A DNA stretch of 64,000 bases from Rhodovastum sp963709085 (GCA_963709085.1 CAVPVB010000007.1:1488001-1552000), one strand, 5' to 3'. Positions 41,353 through 54,031 are shown, counted from the stretch's first letter. Numbers and translations are program-made. The notes: generated by a model not told the origin, from the letters alone.

Positions 41353-42040
41353 GCGGTGTCTCGTGCTCGGCGAGGCGGTAGCCCACGCCCGTCTCGGTGA
41401 GGATATGGCGGGGCCGCTCGGGGTCGGCCTCAATCTTCTGACGGATCTGTCTCACATACACCCGCAACTGTTGCACGTCGCCCCCCGCGCCCCACAGGCG
41501 GCCGAGGATGAAGCGGTGGGTCAGCACGCGGCCGGCATGCGCGACCATCAGGGTCAGGATGTCCCACTCGCGCGGCGATAGTTTCTTTTCCACGCCGCCC
41601 GCCCGGACGTAGCGGCGGACCAGATCGACTTCCAGGTCGCCGCTGCGGAACACCGGCTGCGCGCCGTCCTGCGCCAGCCGGTGGCGCAGCGCGGTGCGCA
41701 GCCGGGCCATCAGCTCGTCCATGCCGAACGGTTTTGTCACGTAGTCATCCGCGCCGAGGTCGAGCGCTTCCACCTTGGCGCGCTCGGCCTCGCGCGAGGT
41801 CAGCACCACGATCGGCACGGCGCTGCCGGCGCGTACGGCCCGGATGACATCGAGTCCGTCACGGTCGGGCAGGCCGAGATCCAGAATAACCACGTCCGGC
41901 CGGTCGGCGGCGATGCGCGCCAGCGCCTCGGCGGCGCTGGCCGCCTCCAGCGTGCGGTAGCCCTGCGCGCCCAGGTTGGTGCGCAGCAGGCGCCGGATGG
42001 CCGGCTCGTCATCGACGATCAGCACGCTCTGCCCGGTCAC
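41342..42040 (-). CDS. kdpE: Response regulator KdpE
   Basis: An OmpR-family regulator of 232 aa that activates kdpFABC after phosphorylation by KdpD. The receiver has VLIVDDEPAIRRLLRTNL, phospho-Asp in VVILDLGLPDRDGLDVIRAV, and KPFGMDELMARLR; the winged helix has KLSPREWDILTLMVAHAG and VYVRQIRQKIEADPERPRHI. The GTG at 42040 overlaps the kdpD stop as GTGA, and upstream residues of the frame are KdpD-region noise. Co-translated with kdpD before it and the EIIA gene after it. Confidence 0.95.
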   Translation of the reverse strand: MTGQSVLIVDDEPAIRRLLRTNLGAQGYRTLEAASAAEALARIAADRPDVVILDLGLPDRDGLDVIRAVRAGSAVPIVVLTSREAERAKVEALDLGADDYVTKPFGMDELMARLRTALRHRLAQDGAQPVFRSGDLEVDLVRRYVRAGGVEKKLSPREWDILTLMVAHAGRVLTHRFILGRLWGAGGDVQQLRVYVRQIRQKIEADPERPRHILTETGVGYRLAEHETPHDA

Positions 42041-44820
42041 GCCGGCGGTTCCTCCGCCGGGAGGTGGGCTGGCATGCCCTCGCCAACGGGATGGGCCGGA
42101 AGGGTCACGGTGAACACCGCGCCGGAGCGGTCGCGCCGATTGCCGGCGGCCACGCTGCCGCCCATCGCCTCGACGAAGCCGCGGCAAATCGCCAGCCCGA
42201 GACCGGTGCCGGCGCGCTGGCGGTCGCCGCCGGCGATGCGGTGGAACTTGTCGAAGATCCGTTCGACCGCATCGTCGGGCAGCCCCGGCCCCTCGTCGAT
42301 TACCTGCAGCCGCACCAGCCGTTCCATTCCGTCCCGGCCGGCGCCGGGCAGGGTTTCGTGCCAGGCGCGCAGCTTCACGGTGCTGCCTTCGGGGGCGTAT
42401 TTCGCCGCGTTGTCGAGCAGGTTGAACAGCACCTGCTCGAACAGCACGGGGTCGATCTTCAACAGCGGCAGGTCCGGGGCGATGTCCATCTCCACCCGGT
42501 GGTCGGCCAGCACGCGCCCGGCCCGGGCCAGCGCGGCGCCGACCATCTCGCCGAGATCGGCCGCCTCCATCCGCGGCGCCAGCGCGCCCGATTCCAGCCG
42601 GGTCATGTCCAGCAGGTTGCCGACGAAGCGGTTCAGCCGCTCGGCCTCGTCGCGGATGGTGGCGAGCAGGTCGCTCCGCCCGGCCTCGTCCAGCAGCGCG
42701 TGGTAGCTCTCCAGGCCGCTGGCGGCGCCCAGGATGGCGGCGAGCGGGGTGCGCAAATCATGCGAGATCGAGGTCAACAGCGCTGAGCGCAGCCGTTCGG
42801 TCTCGGCCAGCAGGCGGGTGCGGTCGACGTCCGCAGCGAGGTTCACCCGCTCGATCGCCACCGCCGCCTGATCGGCCAGCGCGTCGAGCAGGCGGCGCTG
42901 GTCGGGGGGCAGCAGCGGACGGGTGGTGTCGGTCGCCGGCCCGTCGCGGTCGATGCCGAGCACGCCCACCGGGCCGCTGCCGGTGCGCAGCGGCAGGAAC
43001 AGGCGGCGCGCGCCCGGCAGCGTGTCGGCGCCCCGGCCGGCCTCACGGTTGTTCTTCCAGCACCACAGCGCCGCCGCGAGGTCGGCGGCGTCAAGCTCGT
43101 CCTCGGGCGGGTAGCCGGCGCGCACGGCGATGCCCTCGCCCTCGTTGCCGCCTTCCGGCAGCAGCACCACCACGCGCACCTTCAGCATGGTCGCGACCTG
43201 GTAGGCGGTGGCCCAGAGCAAATCGTCCATGTCGAGAATGCCGGCCAGCTTGCGGCTGAAGCGATAGAGTTCCTCGGTCGTGCCGGCCCGTCCGCGCGCG
43301 GCCAGCGCCTGCGCGCGCATGCCGGCGGCGAGGTTGCCGGCAATCAGGGCCGCCACCAGGAAAAAGAACAGCGCCACCACATTCTCGGGATCGGCGATGG
43401 TGAAGGTATAAACCGGCGGCAGAAAGAAGAAATTATAGGCCAGCACGCTGATCATGCAGGCATACAGCGATGGCCACAAGCCAAACGTCGCGGCGGTCAC
43501 CAGCACCGCGGTGAGGAACACCAGCGAGATGTTGCTGACCGTCAGCACATACTCCAACCCGAGTCCGGCCAGCACCGCCGCCGCCACGATGAAGCTGCTG
43601 GCGACGTACGGCCAGGGCCGCACGTCGCGCGCCGCTGCCGGCTCGGCCGGGGCGCGGGCGGTGTGGGGATCGCCGCCGCCGACCACGTGCACGGGAATGT
43701 CGCCGGCCCGGGCGATCAGCGCGGTCGCGACGCTGGAGCGCAGCCACCCGAACGGACCGGTCCGGGTTGGCCGGCCCACCACCAGATGGGAGAAATTCCG
43801 CTCCCGCGCATAGGCCAGAATGTCGCCGGGCACGTCGTGGCCGGGGATGGTCACCGCCTCGGCGCCCAGCCGCTCGGCCAGGCGCAGCGCGTCGGCGATG
43901 CTGGTGCGGGCCGCCTCCGACAGCTCCGCGCGGGAGGCGGTCTCGACGTGCAGCGCCGTCCAGGGGGCGCGCAGACGCTCGGCCACGCGGCGGCCATAGC
44001 GCACCAGCCCGGCCCCGCTGCCGGTGCCCCCGCCATTCGAGCCGGCCACGCATACCAGCACCCGCTCGCCGGCCGCCCAGGGGCCGCTGATGGCGTGCGC
44101 CTGCATGTGGTCGAGCAATTGCGCATCCACCCGCTGCGCGGTGCGCCGCAGTGCCAGCTCGCGCAGTGCGGTCAGGTTGCCGGGGGAGAAATAATGGTCC
44201 AGCGCCCGCGCCGCGGTGTGCGGCACATACACCTTGCCCTCGCGCAGCCGCTGCATCAGGTCGTCTGGCGTGAGGTCCACCACCTCGATCTCGTCGGCGC
44301 GGTCCAGCACACCGTCCGGCACCGTCTCGCGCACGCGGATGCGGGTGATGCGGGCGACCACGTCGTTGAGGCTCTCGACATGCTGGATGTTCAGCGTGCT
44401 CCAGACGTCGATGCCGGCGGCCAGCAATTCCTCCACGTCCATGTAGCGCTTCGGATGGCGGCTGCCCGGCGCGTTGCTGTGGGCAAGCTCATCGACCAGG
44501 GCGAGCGAGGGCCGGCGGGCCAGCAGGCCGTCGAGGTCCATCTCCTCCAGCGTCTGTCCCTTGTAGTCGATCTGGCGGCGGGGCAGGACTTCCAGCCCTT
44601 CCAGCAGGGAAGCCGTCTCCGCGCGGCCATGCGTTTCGACCACGCCGACCACCACATCCACGCCGTCGTGCCGGCGCGCCTGTCCGCTCGACAGCATTTC
44701 GTAGGTCTTGCCCACGCCGGGGGCGGCGCCGAGGAAAATCTTCAGCCGCCCGCGGCCGGATTCGCGGGCGGCTTCCTTCAGCAGGGCTTCCGGCGAAGGA
44801 CGGACGTCACGGTCCGACAT
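42037..44820 (-). CDS. kdpD: Sensor histidine kinase KdpD
   Basis: KdpD senses potassium limitation or turgor and phosphorylates KdpE. The 927-residue protein has all domains in order. The N-terminal KdpD domain contains KIFLGAAPGVGKTYEMLSSG (Walker A) and PSLALVDELAHSN. A universal-stress-like domain follows (ERVLVCVAGSNGG). Four membrane helices lie near 400-500 (YVLTVSNISLVFLTAVLVTA). Then come a GAF domain, HisKA with SISHDLRTPLAAILGAASGL (phospho-His) and HATPase motifs (NLLDNAAKYAPEGSTVKLRA, GTGLGLAICRGFVEAMGGSV). It lies nine bases after kdpC and overlaps kdpE. Confidence 0.97.
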   Translation of the reverse strand: MSDRDVRPSPEALLKEAARESGRGRLKIFLGAAPGVGKTYEMLSSGQARRHDGVDVVVGVVETHGRAETASLLEGLEVLPRRQIDYKGQTLEEMDLDGLLARRPSLALVDELAHSNAPGSRHPKRYMDVEELLAAGIDVWSTLNIQHVESLNDVVARITRIRVRETVPDGVLDRADEIEVVDLTPDDLMQRLREGKVYVPHTAARALDHYFSPGNLTALRELALRRTAQRVDAQLLDHMQAHAISGPWAAGERVLVCVAGSNGGGTGSGAGLVRYGRRVAERLRAPWTALHVETASRAELSEAARTSIADALRLAERLGAEAVTIPGHDVPGDILAYARERNFSHLVVGRPTRTGPFGWLRSSVATALIARAGDIPVHVVGGGDPHTARAPAEPAAARDVRPWPYVASSFIVAAAVLAGLGLEYVLTVSNISLVFLTAVLVTAATFGLWPSLYACMISVLAYNFFFLPPVYTFTIADPENVVALFFFLVAALIAGNLAAGMRAQALAARGRAGTTEELYRFSRKLAGILDMDDLLWATAYQVATMLKVRVVVLLPEGGNEGEGIAVRAGYPPEDELDAADLAAALWCWKNNREAGRGADTLPGARRLFLPLRTGSGPVGVLGIDRDGPATDTTRPLLPPDQRRLLDALADQAAVAIERVNLAADVDRTRLLAETERLRSALLTSISHDLRTPLAAILGAASGLESYHALLDEAGRSDLLATIRDEAERLNRFVGNLLDMTRLESGALAPRMEAADLGEMVGAALARAGRVLADHRVEMDIAPDLPLLKIDPVLFEQVLFNLLDNAAKYAPEGSTVKLRAWHETLPGAGRDGMERLVRLQVIDEGPGLPDDAVERIFDKFHRIAGGDRQRAGTGLGLAICRGFVEAMGGSVAAGNRRDRSGAVFTVTLPAHPVGEGMPAHLPAEEPPA

Positions 44821-44828
44821 GGCCTGGA

Positions 44829-45434
44829 TCAGTGCATCTTCAGGCCATCCAGCACCAGATTGAGCGCCAGGACGTTGACACGCGGCTCGCCGAGCACGCC
44901 GAGAGTTCGCGTTTCGACCGAGTGCTCGACCAGCCCGCGCAATGCCGCCTCCGGCAGGTGACGTGCCGCCGCGACACGCCTGACCTGCAGCAGCGCCGCC
45001 GCCGGCGAGATGTCGGGGTCGAGGCCGCTCGCCGAGGTGGTGACCAGGTCGGCGGGGATCGGTTCGCCGGCGGCTGCTTCCTTCAGCTTGCCGACATCCT
45101 CCTGCACCCGGTCGATCAGCGCCTTGGCGGTCGGCGCCAGGTTGGAGCCGACGGAATTGGCCGCGTTGTAGGGCGCCGGGATGGTTTTCGAGGCATCGTT
45201 CGGGTCGGTGTCGGTGGTTGCCGAGGGCCGGCCATGGAAATAACGTTCGCCGGCGAAGCTTTGGCCGATCAGCGCCGAGCCGACCACGTGCCCGTCATGC
45301 TCGATCAGGCTGCCATTGGCCTGGCGGGGAAACACCGCCTGGGCGATGCCGGTGATGAGGAACGGATAGACCAGCCCGGTGAGCACGGTCAGCGCCAGCA
45401 TGAGGGTGATGGCCGGACGAATTTCGCGAAGCAT
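44829..45434 (-). CDS. kdpC: Potassium-transporting ATPase subunit KdpC
   Basis: KdpC is a single-span subunit that stabilises the KdpFABC complex and aids ATP binding. The 201-residue product has the N-terminal helix (AITLMLALTVLTGLVYPFLI), then QAVFPRQANGSLIE, GSALIGQSFAGERYFHGRPS, GSNLAPTAKALIDRV and the C-terminal ISPAAALLQVRRVAAARHLP. GGGAG precedes the ATG. It follows kdpB by 22 bases. Confidence 0.96.
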   Translation of the reverse strand: MLREIRPAITLMLALTVLTGLVYPFLITGIAQAVFPRQANGSLIEHDGHVVGSALIGQSFAGERYFHGRPSATTDTDPNDASKTIPAPYNAANSVGSNLAPTAKALIDRVQEDVGKLKEAAAGEPIPADLVTTSASGLDPDISPAAALLQVRRVAAARHLPEAALRGLVEHSVETRTLGVLGEPRVNVLALNLVLDGLKMH

Positions 45435-45456
45435 GTGCGGACTCCCGGAGAAAATT

Positions 45457-47556
<2,100 letters not shown>

Positions 47557-49286
47557 GGCGGTACCTCAGGTACGTCGTGCCGGCGGCCATCGCGAGATGC
47601 TCGGCGATGGGGCCCAGGGCGAGGGCGGGGAAGAAGGTGAGGCCGCCGACGATCAGGATGACGCCGACGACCAGGCCAACGAACAGCGACCCGGAGGTGG
47701 GGAAGGTGCCGGCCGAGGGCGGCACGGTTTTCTTCGCCGCCAGCGATCCGGCGATGGCAAGCGCCGGGATGATGACGAAGAAGCGCCCGATCAGCATGGC
47801 GAAGGCGAGTGACGTGTTCCACCACGGCGTGTTGGCGGAAAGTCCGGCAAACGCGCTGCCGTTATTCGCCGCCGCCTCGACATAGGCATACAGCGCCTCG
47901 GTGAAGCCGTGCGGCCCGCTGGCGGAAATCCCCGCGACCGCGCCGGGCAGTACCACCGCGACCGCGGTGAAGCCCAGCATGGCGAGGGGCAGGCAGAGAA
48001 TGGCCAGCATGGTCATTTTGACCTCCTTTGCCTCGATCTTCTTGCCCAGATATTCCGGGGTGCGCCCGACCATCAGCCCGGCCACGAACACGGCGATGAT
48101 GGCAAACAGCAGGAAGCCGTACAGGCCCGAGCCGACGCCGCCGTAGATGATCTCGCCGAGCATCATGTTGACCAGCGGCACCGCGCCGCCGAGCGGCATG
48201 AAACTCTCGTGCATGGCGTTCACCGCGCCGCAGGAGGTGTCGGTGGTGACGGCGGCGAACAGCGCGGAGAGCGGCACGCCGAACCGCACCTCCTTGCCCT
48301 CCATATTGCCGAGCGACGGATCGACGCCGAGCGCGGTCAGCAGCGGGTTGCCTTGCGCTTCCGCCCAGTAGGCGACGGTGACGCCGGCCAGGAACAGCAG
48401 GCCCATGGCGGCGAACACCGCCCAACCCTGCCGGCGGTCGCCGACCATGCGGCCGAACATCGCGGTCAGTCCGGCGCCGATGGTAAAGATGGACAGCACC
48501 TGGATCAGGTTGGTGACGGCGGTGGGGTTCTCGAACGGGTGCGCCGAGTTGGCGTTGAAGAAGCCGCCGCCATTGGTGCCCAGGACCTTGATCGCCTCCT
48601 GCGAGGCGACCGGACCGAGAGCGATGGTCTGTTTGGCGCCTTCGAGCGTGGTGGCGTCCACATACGGCCCGATGGTTTGCGGCACGCCCTGCCAGACATA
48701 GACCAGGGCGATGACGATGCATGCCGGCAGCAGCACATACAAAACGATGCGCACCAGATCGGCCCAGTAATTGCCGATGGTTTTCGCCGAGCGCCGGGCG
48801 AAGCCGCGCACGAACGCGAACGCGATGGCGATGCCGGCCGCGGCGCTGACGAAATTCTGCACCGTGAGCCCGGCCATCTGCGAGAAATACGACATCGTCG
48901 TCTCGCCGCCGTAGCTTTGCCAGTTGGTGTTGGTCAGGAAGCTGACCGCGGTGTTGAAGGCGAGATCGGGCGCCACCGCCGGCTGCCCGGCCGGGTTGAG
49001 AGGCAGCCAGCCCTGCAGCCGCAGCAGCGCGTACAGCAGGACGAAACCAGCCGCCTTGAAGGCCAGCATGCTGACGGCGTAGCCGACCCAGCTTTGCTCG
49101 CGCGACGGATCGACGCCGCCGAGCCAGTACATGCCCCGTTCCACGGGACCAAGCACCGGGGTGAGGAAGGTACGACGCCCCTCGGCGACGGCCGCCAGAT
49201 AGGCGCCGACATAGGGGGTCATGGCGATGATGATCGCGGCGAACAGCGCGATCTGGACCCAACCGTTGCCTGTCATGAGCGGGTCC

Positions 49287-49376
49287 TCAGAACCGTTCGG
49301 GACGCAACAGCGCCCACACCAGGTAGACGAACAATCCGGCGGTCACCAGGCCGCCGAGCGCGTAATCGAGGATCAT
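49287..49376 (-). CDS. kdpF: Potassium-transporting ATPase subunit KdpF
   Basis: A 29-residue single-helix protein, MILDYALGGLVTAGLFVYLV then WALLRPERF. The sequence pattern (hydrophobic helix ending YLxxALLxPERF) and position immediately before kdpA identify KdpF, a lipid-like stabiliser of the KdpABC complex. It is below most gene-finder length limits. Confidence 0.93.
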   Translation of the reverse strand: MILDYALGGLVTAGLFVYLVWALLRPERF

Positions 49377-49386
49377 GGCGGGTGCC

Positions 49387-49470
49387 TCAGAGCCGTTCGC
49401 AGAGCGTGGTGTAGGCCAGGCAAAGGCCGAGGAAGGCCAGCCCGGCGGCGAGAAACACGATGTCGAGCAT
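49387..49470 (-). CDS. 27-residue membrane micro-protein upstream of kdpF
   Basis: MLDIVFLAAGLAFLGLCLAY followed by TTLCERL. A single predicted helix ending in CERL. The ATG at 49470 follows CAGGGAACAGAC, a good ribosome binding site, and the stop is ten bases before kdpF. Similar micro-ORFs starting MLDI.FLA.GL. and ending C.RL precede kdpF in other proteobacteria, which supports coding. It may be an additional Kdp small subunit; no function is established to my knowledge. Confidence 0.75.
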   Translation of the reverse strand: MLDIVFLAAGLAFLGLCLAYTTLCERL

Positions 49471-49952
49471 GTCTGTTCCCTGCACATGTGAGAGCCGCCG
49501 GAATGGTCGCGTCTGCGCCATAGGAAAGCGAGGGAGCCGGCGGGGCAGATGTATAGGAATTCCATAGGGACTCCCGATCCTTACGAGGTTGGCGGCCTCA
49601 CAAGGTTGGGAGCCTCACAGGGTTGGGGGCCGCGCAAGATCGGGGAAGGGGAGGGGCACCGCAAGGCGGGGCGGGGGTACCGCGCGGCCTGCGACGGTGC
49701 GCCGCAAGCTGTTACGCGAAGGCGCGCCGCTGGTGAGCCGCAATGCTGTGCGGTTGCCCAAAGCGGTAACTTTCGTTCCAAAATCGCTCAATAAACAGGC
49801 AATCATCCGGCCTTGGGGCGGGCCAACATGGGTTCGGCCGCAGGTTTGACGTTGGCATGGTTTTTGATAATGCTCCCTTATCCCCGTGAGGGAGAGCGAG
49901 GTTCGTCCATGTTCTCCGCGCGGTGGCCGACACTCTAGGAACAGGGCCCGAC
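49471..49952. other. Divergent control region between kdp and glnK-amtB
   Basis: 482 bases. The left part should contain the KdpE-dependent promoter of the leftward kdp operon, though I could not place a KdpE box. The middle is G-rich with short direct repeats (GGTTGGGAGCCTCACA-like at 49600-49625). The right part contains a sigma-54 type promoter for glnK. No gene is supported. Confidence 0.55.
49853..49867 (+). promoter_or_regulatory. Sigma-54 (RpoN) promoter of glnK-amtB
   Basis: TGGCATG-N4-TTGA matches the -24/-12 consensus TGGCACG-N4-TTGC with exact spacing. It lies about 86 bases before the glnK ATG. RpoN/NtrC control of glnK-amtB is established in many proteobacteria, which makes this site more credible. 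Confidence 0.75.
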
Positions 49953-50291
49953 ATGAAGCTGATATTGGCCATCATCAAGCCCTTCAAGCTCGACAACGTC
50001 CGCGAAGCGCTGACGCCGCTCGGCGTGCAGGGGCTTACCGTGTCCGAGGTGAAGGGCTTCGGGCGGCAGAAGGGACAGACCGAGATCTATCGCGGCGCCG
50101 AGTATCACGTGAACTTCATCCCCAAGGTGAAGATCGAGGTGGTGGTACCCGCCGACCGGGTCGAGCAGGTGGTGGAGGCCATCACCAAGGCAGCCCGCAC
50201 CGACAAGATCGGCGACGGTAAGATCTTTGTCCTCGATGTCGACCGCGTGGTGCGCATCCGCACTGGCGAAACGAACCTCGACGCTTTGTAA
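49953..50291 (+). CDS. glnK: PII signal protein GlnK
   Basis: A 112-residue PII protein, trimeric sensor of 2-oxoglutarate, ATP/ADP and nitrogen status. The T-loop KGFGRQKGQTEIYRGAEYHV includes Tyr51, the uridylylation site; the B-loop is TDKIGDGKIFV and the C-loop VVRIRTGET. The ATG at 49953 begins KLILAIIKPFKLDNVREAL, the classic start. It precedes amtB by 17 bases, so GlnK is the expected plug that blocks AmtB when nitrogen is plentiful. Expression is probably from the sigma-54 site upstream. Confidence 0.96.
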   Translation: MKLILAIIKPFKLDNVREALTPLGVQGLTVSEVKGFGRQKGQTEIYRGAEYHVNFIPKVKIEVVVPADRVEQVVEAITKAARTDKIGDGKIFVLDVDRVVRIRTGETNLDAL

Positions 50292-50308
50292 TCAAGGATC
50301 CGACCCGT

Positions 50309-51646
50309 ATGAAAACGCTGATGCGGCGCGCCTGTTGGGCGCTTCCGATACTCTTGTGTACTTTTCCGGCTTTCGCCGATGACGCGCCGAAGATCGATTC
50401 GGGCGACACCGCATGGATGCTGACCAGCACCGCCCTTGTGCTGCTCATGACGGTTCCGGGCCTGGCCCTGTTCTACGCCGGCATGGTGCGTAAGAAGAAC
50501 GTGCTGGCGACGATGATGCAGTCGTTCATTATCACCTGCCTGGTCACGGTGCTTTGGTTCGTGGTCGGCTACAGCATCGCTTTCACCCCCGGCAACGCCT
50601 ATTTCGGCGACTTTTCGCGCCTGCTGCTGAACGGCATCGCCGATAAGTGGGACCAGCCCTTCGTCCTGGCCGCCGGCACCGACGTGGCGGTCACGAACAC
50701 GATCCCCGAGACCGTGTTCATGATGTTCCAGATGACCTTTGCCATCATCACCCCGGCGCTGATCGCCGGCGCGTTTGCCGACCGGATGAAGTTCTCGTCG
50801 CTGCTGCTTTTCATCACGCTGTGGTCGCTGTTCGTCTACTGCCCGATCGCGCATTGGGTGTGGTCGCCGACCGGCTGGCTGAACGGCCTCGGCGTGGCGG
50901 ACTTCGCCGGCGGCACGGTGGTGCACATCAACGCCGGTGTGGCCGGTCTGATGTGCGCGCTGGTGCTGGGCAAGCGGCTCGGCTACGGCACCGACAACAT
51001 GGCGCCGTACAACCTGGCCTTCGCGGTGATCGGTGCCTCGCTGTTGTGGGTGGGCTGGTTCGGCTTCAATGCCGGCTCGGCGACTGCTGCCAACGGGCGT
51101 GCCGGCATGGCGATGGCGGTGACGCAGATCGCCACCGCCGCGGCAGCGCTCGCATGGGCGGGGGCCGAGTGGGTCACCAAGGGCAAGCCGTCGGTGCTGG
51201 GCGCGATTTCCGGCGCGGTGGCCGGGCTGGTGGCGATCACCCCGGCTTCCGGTTTCGTGCTGCCCGGCGGGTCGGTGGTCATCGGCGTTGCCGCCGGCGT
51301 GCTGTGCTACTGGGCCTCGACCTGGCTCAAGCACCTGCTGCGGTATGACGACAGCCTGGACGCCTTCGGCGTGCACGGCATCGGCGGCATCGTCGGCGCC
51401 TTGTTGACCGGTTGGTTCGCCTATGGGCCGCTGACCGCCGACAAGGACCATCCGCTCGGCATTACGATCGGCAGCCTGGCCCAGGTGCAGACCCAGGCGA
51501 TCGCAGTGGGCGTTACCATTGCCTACACGGCGGTGGCGACCCTGGTGATCCTGCTGGTGGTCTGGCTGGTGCTCGGCCTGCGGGTGAGCGAGGAGGAGGA
51601 GCGCGAGGGTCTCGACGTGGTCCTGCACGGCGAGCGCCTAGGGTAA
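50309..51646 (+). CDS. amtB: Ammonium transporter AmtB
   Basis: A 445-residue Amt channel with a cleavable signal peptide (about 1-22, ending AFA) and eleven membrane helices. The twin-histidine pore is in GGTVVHINAGVAGLMCALVL and in SLDAFGVHGIGGIVGALLTG; the selectivity vestibule residues lie in GLALFYAGMVRKKNVLATMM and FAIITPALIAGAFADRMKFS. AAGGATCC precedes the ATG. It conducts ammonium into the cell under control of GlnK. The stop is followed by a 13-bp hairpin. Confidence 0.97.
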   Translation: MKTLMRRACWALPILLCTFPAFADDAPKIDSGDTAWMLTSTALVLLMTVPGLALFYAGMVRKKNVLATMMQSFIITCLVTVLWFVVGYSIAFTPGNAYFGDFSRLLLNGIADKWDQPFVLAAGTDVAVTNTIPETVFMMFQMTFAIITPALIAGAFADRMKFSSLLLFITLWSLFVYCPIAHWVWSPTGWLNGLGVADFAGGTVVHINAGVAGLMCALVLGKRLGYGTDNMAPYNLAFAVIGASLLWVGWFGFNAGSATAANGRAGMAMAVTQIATAAAALAWAGAEWVTKGKPSVLGAISGAVAGLVAITPASGFVLPGGSVVIGVAAGVLCYWASTWLKHLLRYDDSLDAFGVHGIGGIVGALLTGWFAYGPLTADKDHPLGITIGSLAQVQTQAIAVGVTIAYTAVATLVILLVVWLVLGLRVSEEEEREGLDVVLHGERLG

Positions 51647-51656
51647 CATTGCAGAC

Positions 51657-51686
51657 ACGGCGCCGGGCAATAATGCCCGGCGCCGT
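51657..51686 (+). terminator. Hairpin after amtB
   Basis: ACGGCGCCGGGCA (51657-51669) and its exact complement (51674-51686) around ATAA. The stem is strong, but no T-tract follows, so it may be a weak terminator or an mRNA-stabilising structure ahead of the porin gene. Confidence 0.65.
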
Positions 51687-51762
51687 CGTTCGCCTGCAAT
51701 ATCATGTCGACGCCGTCGACCCTTCCGCGCATCTTGCCGGTCGTTGCTGCAAGGACAATCCC

Positions 51763-53073
51763 ATGACTAGAACCCGATATCTGCTGATTGCCTCATCGGC
51801 CCTGTTTGCCGTGGGGCTGCTGTCCGCCCCCGCGCGCGCCGACGACACGACCGCCCCGCCGGCCGCCGCACCGGCGGCTCCCGCGGCACCGGCCGCGCCG
51901 GCTGCCTGGTCGGACAATATCAAGGTCGGCCTGCAGATCGAAGGCGGCGTGAGCTTCAACACGGAAAGCCCGAAGACCAACTGGGGCCAACTGTTCACCG
52001 ACCATCCGAACCAGGCGACCCTCAATCAGGCGCTGGTCACGTTCTCGCGTGACATTCCGAAGGACGTCACCGACTTCGATGTCGGCTTCCATTTCACCGG
52101 TCTCTACGGCTCTGACGCGCGCTACACCCACTTCCTCGGGGTGTTCGACTACGCGCTTAACGAGCGCTACCAGTTCGATATTGTCGAAGCCAGCGCGTCA
52201 ATGCACATTCCCGTGCTGGCCGGGGGCCTGGACGTCAAGGCCGGCATGTATCCGACGCCGCTCGGCTTCGAGACGATCGATCCTTCGACCAATCCGTTCT
52301 ACTCGCATTCCTACATCTTCAACTTCGGCATCCCGCTGAAGCACACCGGCGTGCTCGGAGTGCTGCATGCTACCGACTTCCTCGATGTCTATGGCGGCAT
52401 CGACTCTGGCGTGAACACCACGCTGGGCGACCAGCAGGGTGACAATAACGGCTCGGCGGCCGGCCTGTTCGGCCTCGGCTTCACGGCGCTCGGCGGCAAC
52501 CTGACCGGTGTCGCGCTGACGCATTTCGGCCCGGAAAACCCGTCATTGGGCAACACCCAGCCGTTGGGTCTGTACAATGCCAATCACTACAACCGCTATG
52601 AGAACGACGCCTACGCGACCTACAAGTGGAGCGACAAGCTGTCGACCACCACTGAGCTGAACTACATCAAGGACGAGAACCCGCTGACCAACGCCGCCGA
52701 GGGCTGGGGCATTGCGCAGTACGTGTCCTACGCGTTGACCGATACCATCACGCTGAACGGCCGCGGCGAAATCTTCCGCGACGGCAAGGGCTTCTACGTG
52801 AACTATTATCCGGGCAACCTCGACTACGTTAACGTGGAGTACGGCAAGTACAACACGGCGGTCACCGGGCCACACACCACGTATGGCGAGGTCACCTTCG
52901 GCGCGACCTGGAAGCCCGCCGATCTGCCCAAGCCGATTGCCGGCCTGATGATCCGTCCCGAGCTGCGCTATGACGGGGCGCTGGGGACGGTGTCGGGCTA
53001 TCAGCAGCCGTTCAACAACGGCAAGGATAGCGGCAGCTTCACCATCGCCAGCGATTTCGTCCTCGGCTTCTAA
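51763..53073 (+). CDS. Outer-membrane beta-barrel protein (BBP2-like porin)
   Basis: A 436-residue exported barrel protein. The signal peptide (residues 1-26, ending ARA) is followed by an Ala/Pro-rich linker (TTAPPAAAPAAPAAPAAPAA), then strands beginning NIKVGLQIEGGVSFNTESP. Segments such as FDIVEASASMHIPVLAGGLD, GMYPTPLGFETIDPSTNPFY and SHSYIFNFGIPLKHTGVLGV match the putative beta-barrel porin-2 family. It ends with an aromatic residue (SDFVLGF), as outer-membrane proteins do. AAGGACAATCCC precedes the ATG. Its position just after amtB suggests nitrogen-responsive uptake of a small solute, but substrate is unknown. Confidence 0.85.
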   Translation: MTRTRYLLIASSALFAVGLLSAPARADDTTAPPAAAPAAPAAPAAPAAWSDNIKVGLQIEGGVSFNTESPKTNWGQLFTDHPNQATLNQALVTFSRDIPKDVTDFDVGFHFTGLYGSDARYTHFLGVFDYALNERYQFDIVEASASMHIPVLAGGLDVKAGMYPTPLGFETIDPSTNPFYSHSYIFNFGIPLKHTGVLGVLHATDFLDVYGGIDSGVNTTLGDQQGDNNGSAAGLFGLGFTALGGNLTGVALTHFGPENPSLGNTQPLGLYNANHYNRYENDAYATYKWSDKLSTTTELNYIKDENPLTNAAEGWGIAQYVSYALTDTITLNGRGEIFRDGKGFYVNYYPGNLDYVNVEYGKYNTAVTGPHTTYGEVTFGATWKPADLPKPIAGLMIRPELRYDGALGTVSGYQQPFNNGKDSGSFTIASDFVLGF

Positions 53074-53080
53074 GCGCCTG

Positions 53081-53119
53081 CCGCCCGCCTGTGCTCCCAA
53101 CCGGGGCGCAGGCGGGCGG
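53081..53119 (+). terminator. Hairpin after the porin gene
   Basis: CCGCCCGCCTG (53081-53091) pairs with CAGGCGGGCGG (53109-53119) seven bases after the porin stop. No T-run is present. It separates the porin gene from the convergent ABC transporter operon. Confidence 0.55.
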
Positions 53120-53235
53120 TGCGTCCGCCCCCGGCGCAGGTGCGCCAGCCGGGCGAGGCCGGGCGGGTGAGAAACGACAGGAATCAGTTACAGAAAAATC
53201 GGGGACCGGCGCCCGTCTGCGGCCTTTAGTCCGTG

Positions 53236-54027
<792 letters not shown>

Positions 54028-54031
54028 GCCG

